The notes under the pieces: model-generated
The model's database searches: none
Told to the model about the DNA's origin: nothing
The model's input: the letters and a program-made list of their open reading frames with translations, nothing else
Translations under genes and position numbers: made by a program
DNA from: Actinomycetes bacterium
Lineage (GTDB): Bacteria; Actinomycetota; Acidimicrobiia; Acidimicrobiales; Microtrichaceae
DNA length: 31,993 nucleotides
Assembly: GCA_023437745.1 (NCBI GenBank)
Contig: JAEZFI010000112.1
Location: 1 to 31,993 of the forward strand
Direction of reading: 5' to 3'
Shown: one piece after another, positions 16,708 to 25,426 of the stretch
How the letters are laid out: each line of letters begins with the position of its first letter
Position numbering within the stretch: position 1 is the first letter of the stretch

Positions 16708-16720
16708 CCTCCTCCTCTCC
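16708..16720 (-). promoter_or_regulatory. purine-rich ribosome binding site fixing the carbamoyltransferase start
   Basis: On the minus strand GGAGAGGAGGAGG ends 2 nt before GTG 16705 and offers several overlapping Shine-Dalgarno registers. It argues against the longer reading frame starting at 16855. Confidence 0.6.
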
Positions 16721-16730
16721 CCGAGCGGAA

Positions 16731-16736
16731 ATGCTA
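16731..16736 (-). promoter_or_regulatory. candidate -10 element (TAGCAT) of the carbamoyltransferase operon
   Basis: TAGCAT on the minus strand lies about 25 nt upstream of GTG 16705 and would give a short leader containing the strong ribosome binding site. I see no convincing -35 hexamer. Confidence 0.4.
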
Positions 16737-16800
16737 AGGGGAGGCGCTTCGGTCCGCCAGCATCCCTCGGAGCGCGGGCCGCACCTCCGCTCGACTTCGG

Positions 16801-16806
16801 TACGGT
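16801..16806 (+). promoter_or_regulatory. candidate -10 element (TACGGT), leaderless radical SAM gene
   Basis: TACGGT is followed by 6 nt and ATG 16813, matching the leaderless pattern seen at other starts in this window. There is no Shine-Dalgarno sequence before this ATG. Confidence 0.42.
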
Positions 16807-16812
16807 TGGCCG

Positions 16813-18375
16813 ATGGATCCGCAGGCGGTGCGAGCGTGGTCCGCTGCCCGCCCACGTGCGGGAGGCGGCACGGCGGAGCCGGCGTGCATCGCTCCGTGGG
16901 TGACGTTGGAGTTCGACCCGCAGGGCTGGGTGTACGCGTGCTGCGCCAACCAGCTCTACCCGCTCGGGCGGATCGGCGTCGATCGGCTTCGGGACCTCTG
17001 GGCGGGCGACCGGAGCCGCGTGCTCCGCGAGGCGCTCGAGCGATGGGACCTCAGCGTCGGCTGCGGGTCCTGCCGGTGGCACCTCGAGCACGGGCAGATG
17101 GAGCCGGACGCGGCGGTGTACGACCGGTACCGGTTGGACGGTCCCGACCCGGCGGGTCCGGTCGCGATGACCTTCGCCCTGTCGAACCGCTGCAACCTCG
17201 CGTGCGCCATGTGCAACGGGGAGCTGTCGTCGACGATCCGTCACCGCGATGGCCTGCCGCCGCTCCCGGCGCGCTACGGCGACGAGTTCTTCGACGACCT
17301 CGCGCCGTTCCTGCCCGGCCTGCAGTACGCGAAGTTCCTCGGAGGTGAGCCGTTCCTCATCCCCGAGCACGACCGCGTCTGGCGGTTGATGGACGAGGTC
17401 GGCGGTCCGGAGCGGATGCAGGTGACGACGAACGGGACCGTGTGGACCGACCGGGTCGAGTGGTTGCTGTCCCGGTTCCGGCTCGACCTCACCGTCTCCA
17501 TCGACGCGTTCACCCCGGAGCGGTACGAGTCGATTCGTGCGGGCGCCTCGCATGCGACGCTCCTGCAGAACGTCGCACGCTTCCACCAGCACTGCCGCGC
17601 TGCGGGGACCGAGCTGCGCTTCTGCTTCTGCCTGATGTCGGAGAACTGGATGGAGCTCGCAGCGTTCCTCCGGTGGGCGGACGGCCTCGAGGTGCCGGTC
17701 AGCATCAACGTGGTCTCCGACGTGGGCCTGGCGCTCCACGACCGTCCGCTCGCCGAGCTCGAGGCGGTCGCTGCGGCGTGGGACCGCGAGCAGCCCGTCA
17801 CCGGGCTGAACGCCGGCGTCTGGGAGACCCAGCGCACCCAGCTGGCGATGGTGGTCGAGGAGCGGCGCGCCGGGATCCCACCAGCACCGCGACAGGCGCA
17901 GCACGCCCCCGACGACCTCTTCGACGTCCCCGGCTCGCCGGGCGAGGCGGCGGCCGTCGATCTCGCCCAGGAGCGAGCGCGCCTCTCGAGATGGGCCGGC
18001 GGCGCGGAGGTGAGCGAGGTCCACGTCGGTCGCGACGGCATCGTCAGCAGCACCGTGGCCGGGACGACCGGCCTGGGGGTCGACGGATCCCTTGTCGGCC
18101 GTCCGTCCCGGGCGCTGCTCGATCTCCTGGTGTCCGTCGACGGCCGGCGAGCCTGGCTCCTCGGCGACGAGGCAGTGGGGACGACGACCGTGCGCACCGT
18201 GGTGCTCGCAGCCGAGCGCCCCCGGCGCGGCCTCGAGGGCGCCGTCGTCCGCGTCGTCACGGTCCCGCACGAGGACGGTTGGGTGCTGCTGGTGGCTGCC
18301 GACCGGATCTACGACGCGCCGACGCCCGTGGCCATGGGGCCTCGGCGGGCCCGGGGTCCGATCGCGGGCGGTTGA
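16813..18375 (+). CDS. Radical SAM protein with N-terminal SPASM-like and C-terminal PAS-like regions
   Basis: Protein of 520 residues. The radical SAM core (about 115-320) has SNRCNLACAMC with Cys127, Cys131 and Cys134, then GGEPF and TTNGT. Ahead of it, residues 22-95 read like a SPASM/twitch auxiliary-cluster domain: CIAPWVTLEFDPQGWVYACC, a G.IG...L..LW stretch, then CGSC (Cys25, Cys43, Cys44, Cys84, Cys87). SPASM usually follows the core, so the order is reversed. Residues 398-505 form alternating strands and helices resembling a PAS fold (weak, by eye). Such enzymes modify peptides, amino acids or sugars; substrate unknown. The exporter genes follow after 51 bases on the same strand. No cobalamin domain, so it is not a fourth copy of the B12-type family. 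Confidence 0.82.
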   Translation: MDPQAVRAWSAARPRAGGGTAEPACIAPWVTLEFDPQGWVYACCANQLYPLGRIGVDRLRDLWAGDRSRVLREALERWDLSVGCGSCRWHLEHGQMEPDAAVYDRYRLDGPDPAGPVAMTFALSNRCNLACAMCNGELSSTIRHRDGLPPLPARYGDEFFDDLAPFLPGLQYAKFLGGEPFLIPEHDRVWRLMDEVGGPERMQVTTNGTVWTDRVEWLLSRFRLDLTVSIDAFTPERYESIRAGASHATLLQNVARFHQHCRAAGTELRFCFCLMSENWMELAAFLRWADGLEVPVSINVVSDVGLALHDRPLAELEAVAAAWDREQPVTGLNAGVWETQRTQLAMVVEERRAGIPPAPRQAQHAPDDLFDVPGSPGEAAAVDLAQERARLSRWAGGAEVSEVHVGRDGIVSSTVAGTTGLGVDGSLVGRPSRALLDLLVSVDGRRAWLLGDEAVGTTTVRTVVLAAERPRRGLEGAVVRVVTVPHEDGWVLLVAADRIYDAPTPVAMGPRRARGPIAGG

Positions 18376-18414
18376 CGGCCACCGTCCGAGGACCGACGTC
18401 CGATCGGCAACTGT

Positions 18415-18420
18415 TACCGT
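18415..18420 (+). promoter_or_regulatory. candidate -10 element (TACCGT), leaderless ABC permease gene
   Basis: TACCGT is followed by 6 nt and GTG 18427. It sits in the 51-base gap after the radical SAM gene and would give the exporter genes their own transcription start. Confidence 0.42.
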
Positions 18421-18426
18421 CGTCCC

Positions 18427-19269
18427 GTGGGCGAGACGGGTGAGGTGGCGGCGCGACCCGCAGTCGGCACCGCGACCCGTCGAGCGTCGTCCAGCTTCCT
18501 GGGTCGCCTCGGTCGCGACCTCGAGCTGATCCGCATGCTCGCGCCGCGCGAGCTCAGGGTCCGCTACCGCCAGAGCCTCCTCGACGTGACCTGGGCGCTG
18601 ATCAATCCCGTGGTGATCCTCGCCGTGTACGGGTTCATCCTCACGCAGAGCTTCGACGTGCGGAGCGCGTGCGCGCCCTACCTGAGCAGCGCCTGGGCCG
18701 GTCTCGTCGTGTGGATGTTCTTCGCGACGGCGGTCGGGACCGCCGTGACGAGCCTGGTCTCGTCGTCCGACCTGATCACGAAGGTGTACTTCCCGCGGGA
18801 GGCGATCCCGGCGTCGATCACCCTGGCGTCGGGCGCCGACCTGCTCGTGGGCATGGGCATCCTCGTCGTCCTGGTCCTCGTGCAGGGCGTCGCGCTGTCG
18901 CCCTGGGCAGTCGCCGCGCTGCTCCCGCTCGCCGTCGTCCTCGTGTGGAGCGCGGCGATCGCGATCCTGACGAGCGTGATCGCCGCCTTCGTGCGGGACA
19001 CGATCCACGCAGTGGGCCTCGCCCTGCGGGTCGGCTTCTTCGCGACACCGGTGATGTACGAGGCCAGCGTGCTCCCGTCGCAGGTCCGCTGGGCAGCCGA
19101 CGTCAACCCCGTCGCCGCGTCGATCGAGGGCGTGCGATCGTCGCTGCTCTGCGGAACCGCGCCGTCGTGGTCGCCCCTGCTGATCCACCTCGGCGTGGGG
19201 ATGGCGGTGCTCCTCGCGGCGGTGTCGTACACGAGGGCCGTGGAGCCGAGGATCGCCGATGTGCTCTGA
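18427..19269 (+). CDS. ABC-2 type glycan export permease (Wzm-like)
   Basis: Integral membrane protein of 280 residues, the usual size for Wzm/RfbA-type permeases of O-antigen, teichoic acid and related polyprenyl-linked glycan exporters. The family entry motif APRELRVRYRQSLLDVTW (about 38-55) precedes about six helices, and SSDLITKVYFPREAIP (about 116-131) is the typical coupling region. It should pair with the Wzt-like ATPase encoded next, whose start overlaps this stop by 11 bases. It would carry a lipid-linked glycan across the cytoplasmic membrane. The GTG start is supported by TACCGT 6 nt upstream. Only one permease gene is present, although the ATPase partner is a double protein. Confidence 0.88.
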   Translation: MGETGEVAARPAVGTATRRASSSFLGRLGRDLELIRMLAPRELRVRYRQSLLDVTWALINPVVILAVYGFILTQSFDVRSACAPYLSSAWAGLVVWMFFATAVGTAVTSLVSSSDLITKVYFPREAIPASITLASGADLLVGMGILVVLVLVQGVALSPWAVAALLPLAVVLVWSAAIAILTSVIAAFVRDTIHAVGLALRVGFFATPVMYEASVLPSQVRWAADVNPVAASIEGVRSSLLCGTAPSWSPLLIHLGVGMAVLLAAVSYTRAVEPRIADVL

Positions 19270-21676
19270 CGCGGCACCCACACCGGCCGCGGGGGTCCCG
19301 GCCGTCGCACCGCGACACGTCGCACGCTTCCGCGACGTGACGAAGGTGTACGACCGCCGGCCGGGGAAGTTCCGGTGGCGTCCGATGCTCGGCCTCGAGG
19401 AGCGACCCGTGACGCCGCTGGTGGCGGTCGACCACCTGGACCTCGACGTCGCCGAGGGCGAGTCCATCGCCATCATCGGACCGAACGGCGCGGGCAAGTC
19501 GACGATCCTCAAGATCGTGGCGGACGTGATCCGTCCGAGCTCGGGGACCGTCGAGCGGGTCGGGACGGTCGGCTCCATGATCGAACTGGGCGTGGGCTTC
19601 CACCCCGAGCTCACCGGGCGCGAGAACGCCTACTGCAGCCTCGTGATGGCGGGTCTCGCGGTGCCCGAGATCGAGGCGGCGCTGCCCGGCATCGTCGAGT
19701 TCGCCGGGGTGGGCGACGCGATCGACACGCCCGTGAAGCGGTACTCGCTGGGGATGCGGGCCCGACTGGGGTTCGCCGTGGCCACCCACGCGCCAGTCAG
19801 CCTCCTCGCCGTCGACGAGATCCTCGCGGTGGGCGATCGAGAGTTCCAGCAGCGATGCCTGACGCGCATCCGCGGCATGATCGCCGGGGGCACGAGCCTG
19901 CTCTTCGTCACCCACGAGATGGCACTCGTGCCCAGCGTCTGCACGCGGGCGATCCGGCTCGAGCACGGGCGCATCGTCGACGACGGCCCGTCGCCCGAGG
20001 TGGTCGAGCGCTACCAGGCGGCCTCGCGCTCCCGGCGGCGGACGCAGCACGCCGACGCGATCCGCGTGCTGACGTTCTCGGCACCGTCCGAGATCGCCCC
20101 GCGCGGCCGACTGTCGATGGAGGCCGAGGTGGAGGTGCTCGCCCCGGTGCGGGACCCGGCCCTCCGGCTGGAGCTGACGGTGCCGATCCTGGCGCCTGAC
20201 GTCGTCACCGTGTCGTCGACGACAGCCGTGCCTGCGCTGGCCGTCCCCGGCCGCTATCGGATCTCGGGGACGAGCGGGCCCGTCGCGGCAGAGGGTGTCC
20301 GCTACCGGGCCGCCCTGGGCGCCGTCGACGGCCTCGGCCGCGTGGTCGGCGACGACGCGCGGACCGACGTGGTGGTCAACGGAGGCGTGATCGGTGCGGT
20401 GCCGCGGTTCGCGACGGAGGCCTTCTGCACCATCAGCGCCGTCGCCGAGGCGCCCGCGCCGCACCGGTCCGCTCCCCGCGGTCGCGTCGACGATCCGGTG
20501 GTGCGCCTCGAGGACGTCACCAAGCGGTATCGGGTCGGCCGACCACGGGCGGAGCTCGCCCGGGCGATCCCGTTCCTCCATCCGTCCGCCTCGCTCGTCG
20601 CGCTGGACCGGCTCACGCTCGACATCGGGCGAGGTGAGGCGGTCGGCGTCATCGGCCCGAACGGTGCCGGCAAGTCGACGCTGCTCCGCGTGCTCGCCGG
20701 CCTGACCGCGATCGACGACGGGCGGGCGTTCGTCGACGCCCGGCCGGTTCCCATGCTCGGGATCGGCATGGGTCTCCACGGCGACTTCACCGGCGAGGAG
20801 AACATCGAGGTGATCGGCCGCCTGCTCGGCATGAGCGCCGACGACCTCGCCGAGCGGAAGGAGCACATCCTCGACCTCGCCGGCATCGGCGAGGCCGTGC
20901 ACGTGCCGGTCCGGCAGTACTCCTCCGGGATGACCGCTCGCCTCGGGCTGGCCATCTCGATGTTCGCCCCGGGCGAGCTCCTGCTCATCGACGAGGTCCT
21001 CGCCGTGGGCGACGAGGAGTTCCGCCAGGAGACCTTCGACGCGGTCGCGCGGCGCCGGGCGGACGGTGACACCCTGGTCTTCGTGTCCCACGAGCTCCAA
21101 CTCATCGAGCGCTTCTGCGACCGGGTCGTCTGGTTGCGCAACGGGGCGCTGGTGGACGACGGCGACGCATCGGAGGTGCTCGGCCGCTACGGCAACACCG
21201 CGTGGGCGGCCGGCGTCCGCGACGCCACCGCCGGCGTGCGGCTCAGCCCGCTCGAGGTGGAGCAGCGGAGGGTCGAGATCGGCGCGTCGGTGCACTTCGC
21301 CGGCACGGTCGTGCTAGACGAGCCGTCCCCGTCGGCCCGGCTGGAGGTCGCGTACCGACTGGCCCCGGAGGATCGGCTCGCGCCGATGACCACGGAGCAG
21401 CGGCTCGCGAGGACCATGTTCGTGTCGACGCTCGTCCCCGCCGGGTCCACCATGGGCGCGGCGGGCCGCTATCGCTACGAGGGCTGGGTCGAGCGGAACG
21501 ACCTCGTCGGGGACATGGACCTCGTCGTGTCGGTGGTGGACGAGCGGAACGCCGACGTGCTGGCCGAGACCTACGTGCCCATCACCGTCGGTCGCGCCAC
21601 CCCCGAGGGCTTCCCGATGCTGGTGCTCGACGTCGACTGGACGGTCGTGCCGGTGGACGACGGGAGCCCCTCGTGA
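19259..21676 (+). CDS. Double Wzt-like ABC ATPase (two NBDs, two Wzt_C-like domains)
   Basis: Protein of 805 residues, about twice the usual Wzt length. First ATPase: Walker A GPNGAGKST (74-82), signature YSLGM (162-166), Walker B LLAVDE (182-187), His219. A beta-rich Wzt_C-like domain follows (about 265-400). Second ATPase: Walker A GPNGAGKST (466-474), signature YSSGM (554-558), Walker B Asp578-Glu579, FVSHE. A second beta-rich domain follows (about 650-800). Both ATP sites look intact. Wzt_C domains in O-antigen exporters bind the finished glycan, so two different domains in one chain could recognise two features of the product (inference). It partners the Wzm-like permease; its stop overlaps the next gene as GTGA. 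No stop or frameshift separates the halves. Confidence 0.9.
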   Translation: MCSDAAPTPAAGVPAVAPRHVARFRDVTKVYDRRPGKFRWRPMLGLEERPVTPLVAVDHLDLDVAEGESIAIIGPNGAGKSTILKIVADVIRPSSGTVERVGTVGSMIELGVGFHPELTGRENAYCSLVMAGLAVPEIEAALPGIVEFAGVGDAIDTPVKRYSLGMRARLGFAVATHAPVSLLAVDEILAVGDREFQQRCLTRIRGMIAGGTSLLFVTHEMALVPSVCTRAIRLEHGRIVDDGPSPEVVERYQAASRSRRRTQHADAIRVLTFSAPSEIAPRGRLSMEAEVEVLAPVRDPALRLELTVPILAPDVVTVSSTTAVPALAVPGRYRISGTSGPVAAEGVRYRAALGAVDGLGRVVGDDARTDVVVNGGVIGAVPRFATEAFCTISAVAEAPAPHRSAPRGRVDDPVVRLEDVTKRYRVGRPRAELARAIPFLHPSASLVALDRLTLDIGRGEAVGVIGPNGAGKSTLLRVLAGLTAIDDGRAFVDARPVPMLGIGMGLHGDFTGEENIEVIGRLLGMSADDLAERKEHILDLAGIGEAVHVPVRQYSSGMTARLGLAISMFAPGELLLIDEVLAVGDEEFRQETFDAVARRRADGDTLVFVSHELQLIERFCDRVVWLRNGALVDDGDASEVLGRYGNTAWAAGVRDATAGVRLSPLEVEQRRVEIGASVHFAGTVVLDEPSPSARLEVAYRLAPEDRLAPMTTEQRLARTMFVSTLVPAGSTMGAAGRYRYEGWVERNDLVGDMDLVVSVVDERNADVLAETYVPITVGRATPEGFPMLVLDVDWTVVPVDDGSPS

Positions 21677-23844
21677 TCCACAGGAACGGCGCGGTGCTGC
21701 ACGACGCGGACGCGGACGCCGCCCTCGAGCGCGACGGCTTCGCGGTGATCCCGTTCCTGGACCAGGGTGAGATCGACTTCCTGCGCTCGGCGTACTGGAG
21801 CTCGGCGCCCGCCGAGTCCACCGGCATGGTGATCGACTTCATGCTGCGCGACCGGGCCGGGATGCGCCGCACCCGCGAGCTGGTCGATCCGATCTTCGAG
21901 CGGCACGCCGACGCGCTCGTCGACCAGCGACTCGTCCTCGCGACCTTCGTCGTGAAGCACCCGGGCGGCGCCGAGTCGAGCATGTTCCTGCACGACGATC
22001 GGAGCTACGTCGACGAGCGGGAGCACCGGTCCTCGACGCTCTGGATCCCGCTGGTGGACGTGGGGCCGACCACCGGCAACGGGCCGCTCGAGGTGGTCCC
22101 CGGGAGCCAGCGCCTCCCGACCGGGATGGCGGGGAGCCTCACCCCCGACCTGATCCGACCGTACGACTCGCATCTCCGGAGCCGCCTGCAGACCGTCGAG
22201 GTGGCCGCGGGGTCGGCGCTGGTCTACGACAGCCGCGTCCTCCACGCGTCGGCGGCGAACGTCTCCGACGCACCGCGGGAGGCGCTCGTCCTCGCGGTGG
22301 CGCCCGTGGGTGCCCCGCTGCTGCACGTCGTCGCGACCGGACGTCGCCACCGCCGGGTCCACCGGATCGACGAGCAGTTCTTCATCGACCACCACGTGCG
22401 TGACGCGGAGGTCCACATCGGCCCCGAGTACCCGGTCGTCGCCGAGTTCGACGACGATCGCGAGCTCACGCCGGCCCAGGTGGCCGCGGTGCTCGGCGGA
22501 TCCGAACCCTCGCCCGAGGTCGTCCTCCCCGGCGAGCTCGACGACGGTCGACCCGCCGCCGACCGCGCGGCGTTCGACGGTTCGCCGGTCCGGCCACCGG
22601 TCGGTGACGTGCTCGACCTCGAGGTTGCAGCCGCCGAGCTCCATGGCGGTGGGTCGCTGCAGCTCCGCCTCGAGGTCCTCGCCGGCAGCGCGGCGGCCCC
22701 CGCCGTGCGACGACGGTTCCGGCCCGTCGAGGGTGCGGCGCTCCGGGCCGTCGAGGGACGGGCGGAACTGCCGCGCAGCGCCGTGGACGCCGACCTCCTC
22801 GTCCTCGACCCCGGCGCACGTGTTCGCCTCGACGTGCCGTCCGCTCGCCGGTGGTCGCACCATCTCACGGTCGCGGAGTGCCCGATCGTCGCGTCGGGCG
22901 CCCTCGCAGGGGACCGGGCGACGAACTTCCGCCTCGACGCCCGGGTGACCCTCCCTCCCGGGCAGGCGACCACCCTCTGGAACGACGGTCCGGGTCCGCT
23001 CGCCGTCGTCGTGTCGAGGTCGCCGACGGTCCTGGTGGAGCTCCGATCGCGGCTCGGTCGGCTGCGGCATCGCCGGGACCGCCCGCGAAGGGAGCGCAGG
23101 AACGTGACGATGTCGGTCCGGGAGCGAGCCCGCTCGTTCGCCGAGCAACGCGCCGAACGAGCGCTCACGATGCTGCTGCGGGCCGACGAGCGCCTGGTGA
23201 ACCGCTTCGCGCCCGCCGTGGACGCTCCGCTCGACGATCGTGCGCCGGCGTGGAGCGCATCGCTCCGCGACAACTGGGCAGTCATCCGCGAGGAGCTCGA
23301 CCAGCTCGTCGCCGCGGGTGTGGAGCTCCCGGAGACCGAGGAGCTCGTCGGCTACGACCAGGGCGCGGACGGCCGGTGGACCACGTACGTCATGAGTTGG
23401 TACGGGGACTGGCTCGAGGCGACGTGTCGGCGTTGTCCGAGGACCGCGCAGCTGCTGCGGTCGATCCCCGACGTGCAGGTCGCGGGCTTCACCGTCCTCG
23501 GCCCCCGGACGCGCATCCCACGTCACCAGGGTCCGGCCAAGTCCTACAGGTGGCAGCTCGGCGTGCGCATCCCGGGACCACCCGGAGCGTGCGGCCTGAA
23601 GATCGGCGACGAGGTGGTGCCGTGGGCGGACGGCGTCACGCTCGCCTTCGACGACCGCACGCCGCACGAGGCCTGGAACGACAGCGACGAGGTTCGCTAC
23701 GTCCTGTTCGTCCAGGTGCCCTGGCCGCTCGGCGGATGGCCCGGACGGTTGCACGGGGTGGCGCACCGAGTGTTCGGCGCGGCCACCCGCCGCATCCCGC
23801 GTCGGGCCGCCGAGCTCGACGCGCTCCTCAACCCTGGTGCCTGA
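21673..23844 (+). CDS. Fusion of PhyH and AspH-type 2OG dioxygenase domains
   Basis: Continuous frame of 723 residues starting at a GTG that overlaps the Wzt stop (GTGA). Residues 1-255 are a PhyH-type oxygenase: FLHDDRSYVDERE with His107 and Asp109, EVVPGSQ, then VLHASAAN with His191. Residues 310-440 are beta-rich and loosely recall a HutD/cupin-like fold (DADLLVLDPG, then GDRATNFRLD). Residues about 480-723 are an AspH-type oxygenase: RHQGPAKSYRW with His618, LKIGDE, then PHEAWNDSDEVRYVL with His665. Both active sites look complete, which suggests two oxidations of one substrate. An internal ATG at 23110 has AGGAA about 8 nt upstream and could yield the AspH part alone. The 3' end overlaps the convergent SGNH gene by 17 bases. 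Confidence 0.85.
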   Translation: MIHRNGAVLHDADADAALERDGFAVIPFLDQGEIDFLRSAYWSSAPAESTGMVIDFMLRDRAGMRRTRELVDPIFERHADALVDQRLVLATFVVKHPGGAESSMFLHDDRSYVDEREHRSSTLWIPLVDVGPTTGNGPLEVVPGSQRLPTGMAGSLTPDLIRPYDSHLRSRLQTVEVAAGSALVYDSRVLHASAANVSDAPREALVLAVAPVGAPLLHVVATGRRHRRVHRIDEQFFIDHHVRDAEVHIGPEYPVVAEFDDDRELTPAQVAAVLGGSEPSPEVVLPGELDDGRPAADRAAFDGSPVRPPVGDVLDLEVAAAELHGGGSLQLRLEVLAGSAAAPAVRRRFRPVEGAALRAVEGRAELPRSAVDADLLVLDPGARVRLDVPSARRWSHHLTVAECPIVASGALAGDRATNFRLDARVTLPPGQATTLWNDGPGPLAVVVSRSPTVLVELRSRLGRLRHRRDRPRRERRNVTMSVRERARSFAEQRAERALTMLLRADERLVNRFAPAVDAPLDDRAPAWSASLRDNWAVIREELDQLVAAGVELPETEELVGYDQGADGRWTTYVMSWYGDWLEATCRRCPRTAQLLRSIPDVQVAGFTVLGPRTRIPRHQGPAKSYRWQLGVRIPGPPGACGLKIGDEVVPWADGVTLAFDDRTPHEAWNDSDEVRYVLFVQVPWPLGGWPGRLHGVAHRVFGAATRRIPRRAAELDALLNPGA

Positions 23845-25426
23845 GTCGTTCCAGCGTCGGACGTGCGTTGTCGAACATCGCCGCGGCGACCGCTGCGGCT
23901 CCCACCTCGTTGATGTGGACGCTGTCGGCGAGCACGGGGCCCTCCGTGCCGTCCAGCGCGTCGCTGAGGTCGATGACACCGGGCGGCAGGGCATCCGTCA
24001 CCGACTCGTAGAGGGCCGTCATCACGTCGAACCGGAACGAGTCGAAGCCGATCACGTCGAGGCGGCCGGACTCGCCGGGGTCGAGCGGTCGCTTCGAGTA
24101 GATCGTGGGCTGCCACATGTGGAGCACCTCGAACCCGCGCCGGGCCGCCAGCGCCGCTGCGACGTCCATCCCCTGCCGGTAGACGGAGGACACCGCCTCG
24201 GAGATCCTCGCTGCCGACGGCCGCCGGTCCTCCTTCACCGGGTGGAGCGGCTCGGGTGGGGCGTCGCTGCCGCCCGGGATGTCACCGGTCTCGAAGAGCG
24301 CCTTGCGCTGCTGGACGTCCCCGAGGCTGCCCGGCTCGCCGAGCGGACCGAGCTCTCCGATCGCGTTCACGAGCTGCAGCGACACGTCGTTGATGCCGTC
24401 GTAGAAGATGACGAGGTCCGGTCGCTCCTCGGCCGTCGTCAGCGCCAGCAGCATCGTCTCCTGGTAGTTGACGAAGCCGGGGGAGCCGTAGTTGCGTGCC
24501 CTGACCGGGATGCCGTGGGACTCGGCGACCCGCACGAACTCGGACGGGATCGTGTGGAGGTCCCGCTGCGCGTCGAAGCCGAACATCGTCGAGCCGCCGA
24601 AGAACCACACGTCGATCGGGTCGACACCGGGGGCGAACGCCGGCTCGTAGCTGCGGCGCACGCGGCTGGTGACGTTCACGTACTCGCCGTGGAAGTCGCG
24701 CAGGGTGGAACCGGTGAACGGTGCGTAGACGATGCCCTTGCTCACCCCGGCGAGCTCGGTCATCAGCGGCTCCACCCACGGCGGCCCGGTGAGCGCGGGA
24801 CTTCGCCCGGGGCCGACGCTGCCGGCGCCCGCGAACTCGGGCTCCGGGGTGGTGCGCCGATCGATCAGTTGCACGACCCCGACGACGGCGGCCTGGACGA
24901 GGAGCACCGCGAACACCGTCCGGATCACGAGCGCACGCCCGTGGGGCCGCGGTGCGGCGGGACGCCACGCCCCTTCGTGGCTGAACATGCGGGTTCCCGT
25001 GGGGCGGGGCGTCCTGGCCGCCAGGTGCCAGGTGCTGGTCGACTGCGGGCCGGTGCCACGTTCCAGGGGCTTCACCCCGAACGCCCGGAGGGCGAGCCCG
25101 ACCGGGGTGACCACCAGGAGGTGGACCGGCAGCAGCACCAGCGTGCCGAGGACGGTGCCCACCAGCGCCGAGAACCCGTGCTCGAGGCGGCGGAGGACGG
25201 TCCGGGCCTGCGGTGAGACCACGACGGCGTGGAGGAGGAGCACCGCAGCGCCTGCCGCGCCGATCGCGAGGTCGATCCGCCCGAACCACCCGAGCACGGC
25301 GGCGACGACGACGAGGACCGCGGGACGTGCCAGCGACGCTCGGAGGCCGGGCTCGACAACCGTCCGCGCCGACCCCGCTGGCAGGAGCGGGAGCTCCTCC
25401 CATCGGGCCGGCACGCCGTCAACCAC
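23828..25426 (-). CDS. Membrane-anchored SGNH hydrolase with SxtJ-like N-terminal region, copy 2
   Basis: Protein of about 532 residues. Helices at about 34-47, 50-70 and 88-112 end in TPVGLALRAFGVKPL (107-121), followed by a Trp/Ser-containing tail. This is very like the end of SxtJ-type proteins that neighbour O-carbamoyltransferases (by eye). A further helix (about 165-186) precedes an extracellular SGNH domain with FGGST (Ser279), FYDGIND and DSVHINEVG, so Ser, Gly/Asn and Asp/His are all present. Probable esterase or acyltransferase acting on exported product. GTG 25426 overlaps the lipoprotein stop by 8 bases; GTG 25414 is an alternative. The two genes form an operon divergent from carbamoyltransferase copy 2. 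Paralogous in plan to 12790-14727. Confidence 0.82.
   Translation of the reverse strand: MVDGVPARWEELPLLPAGSARTVVEPGLRASLARPAVLVVVAAVLGWFGRIDLAIGAAGAAVLLLHAVVVSPQARTVLRRLEHGFSALVGTVLGTLVLLPVHLLVVTPVGLALRAFGVKPLERGTGPQSTSTWHLAARTPRPTGTRMFSHEGAWRPAAPRPHGRALVIRTVFAVLLVQAAVVGVVQLIDRRTTPEPEFAGAGSVGPGRSPALTGPPWVEPLMTELAGVSKGIVYAPFTGSTLRDFHGEYVNVTSRVRRSYEPAFAPGVDPIDVWFFGGSTMFGFDAQRDLHTIPSEFVRVAESHGIPVRARNYGSPGFVNYQETMLLALTTAEERPDLVIFYDGINDVSLQLVNAIGELGPLGEPGSLGDVQQRKALFETGDIPGGSDAPPEPLHPVKEDRRPSAARISEAVSSVYRQGMDVAAALAARRGFEVLHMWQPTIYSKRPLDPGESGRLDVIGFDSFRFDVMTALYESVTDALPPGVIDLSDALDGTEGPVLADSVHINEVGAAAVAAAMFDNARPTLERLRHQG

Noticed and set aside
16024..19614. 1196-residue minus-strand open frame
   Set aside because: Antisense to the radical SAM, permease and Wzt genes, and off-frame within the carbamoyltransferase. 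The product is low-complexity with no recognisable motif.
19103..21295. 730-residue minus-strand open frame opposite the double Wzt
   Set aside because: The Wzt strand has two complete sets of ABC motifs in order; the opposite frame has only His/Arg/Asp-rich noise.
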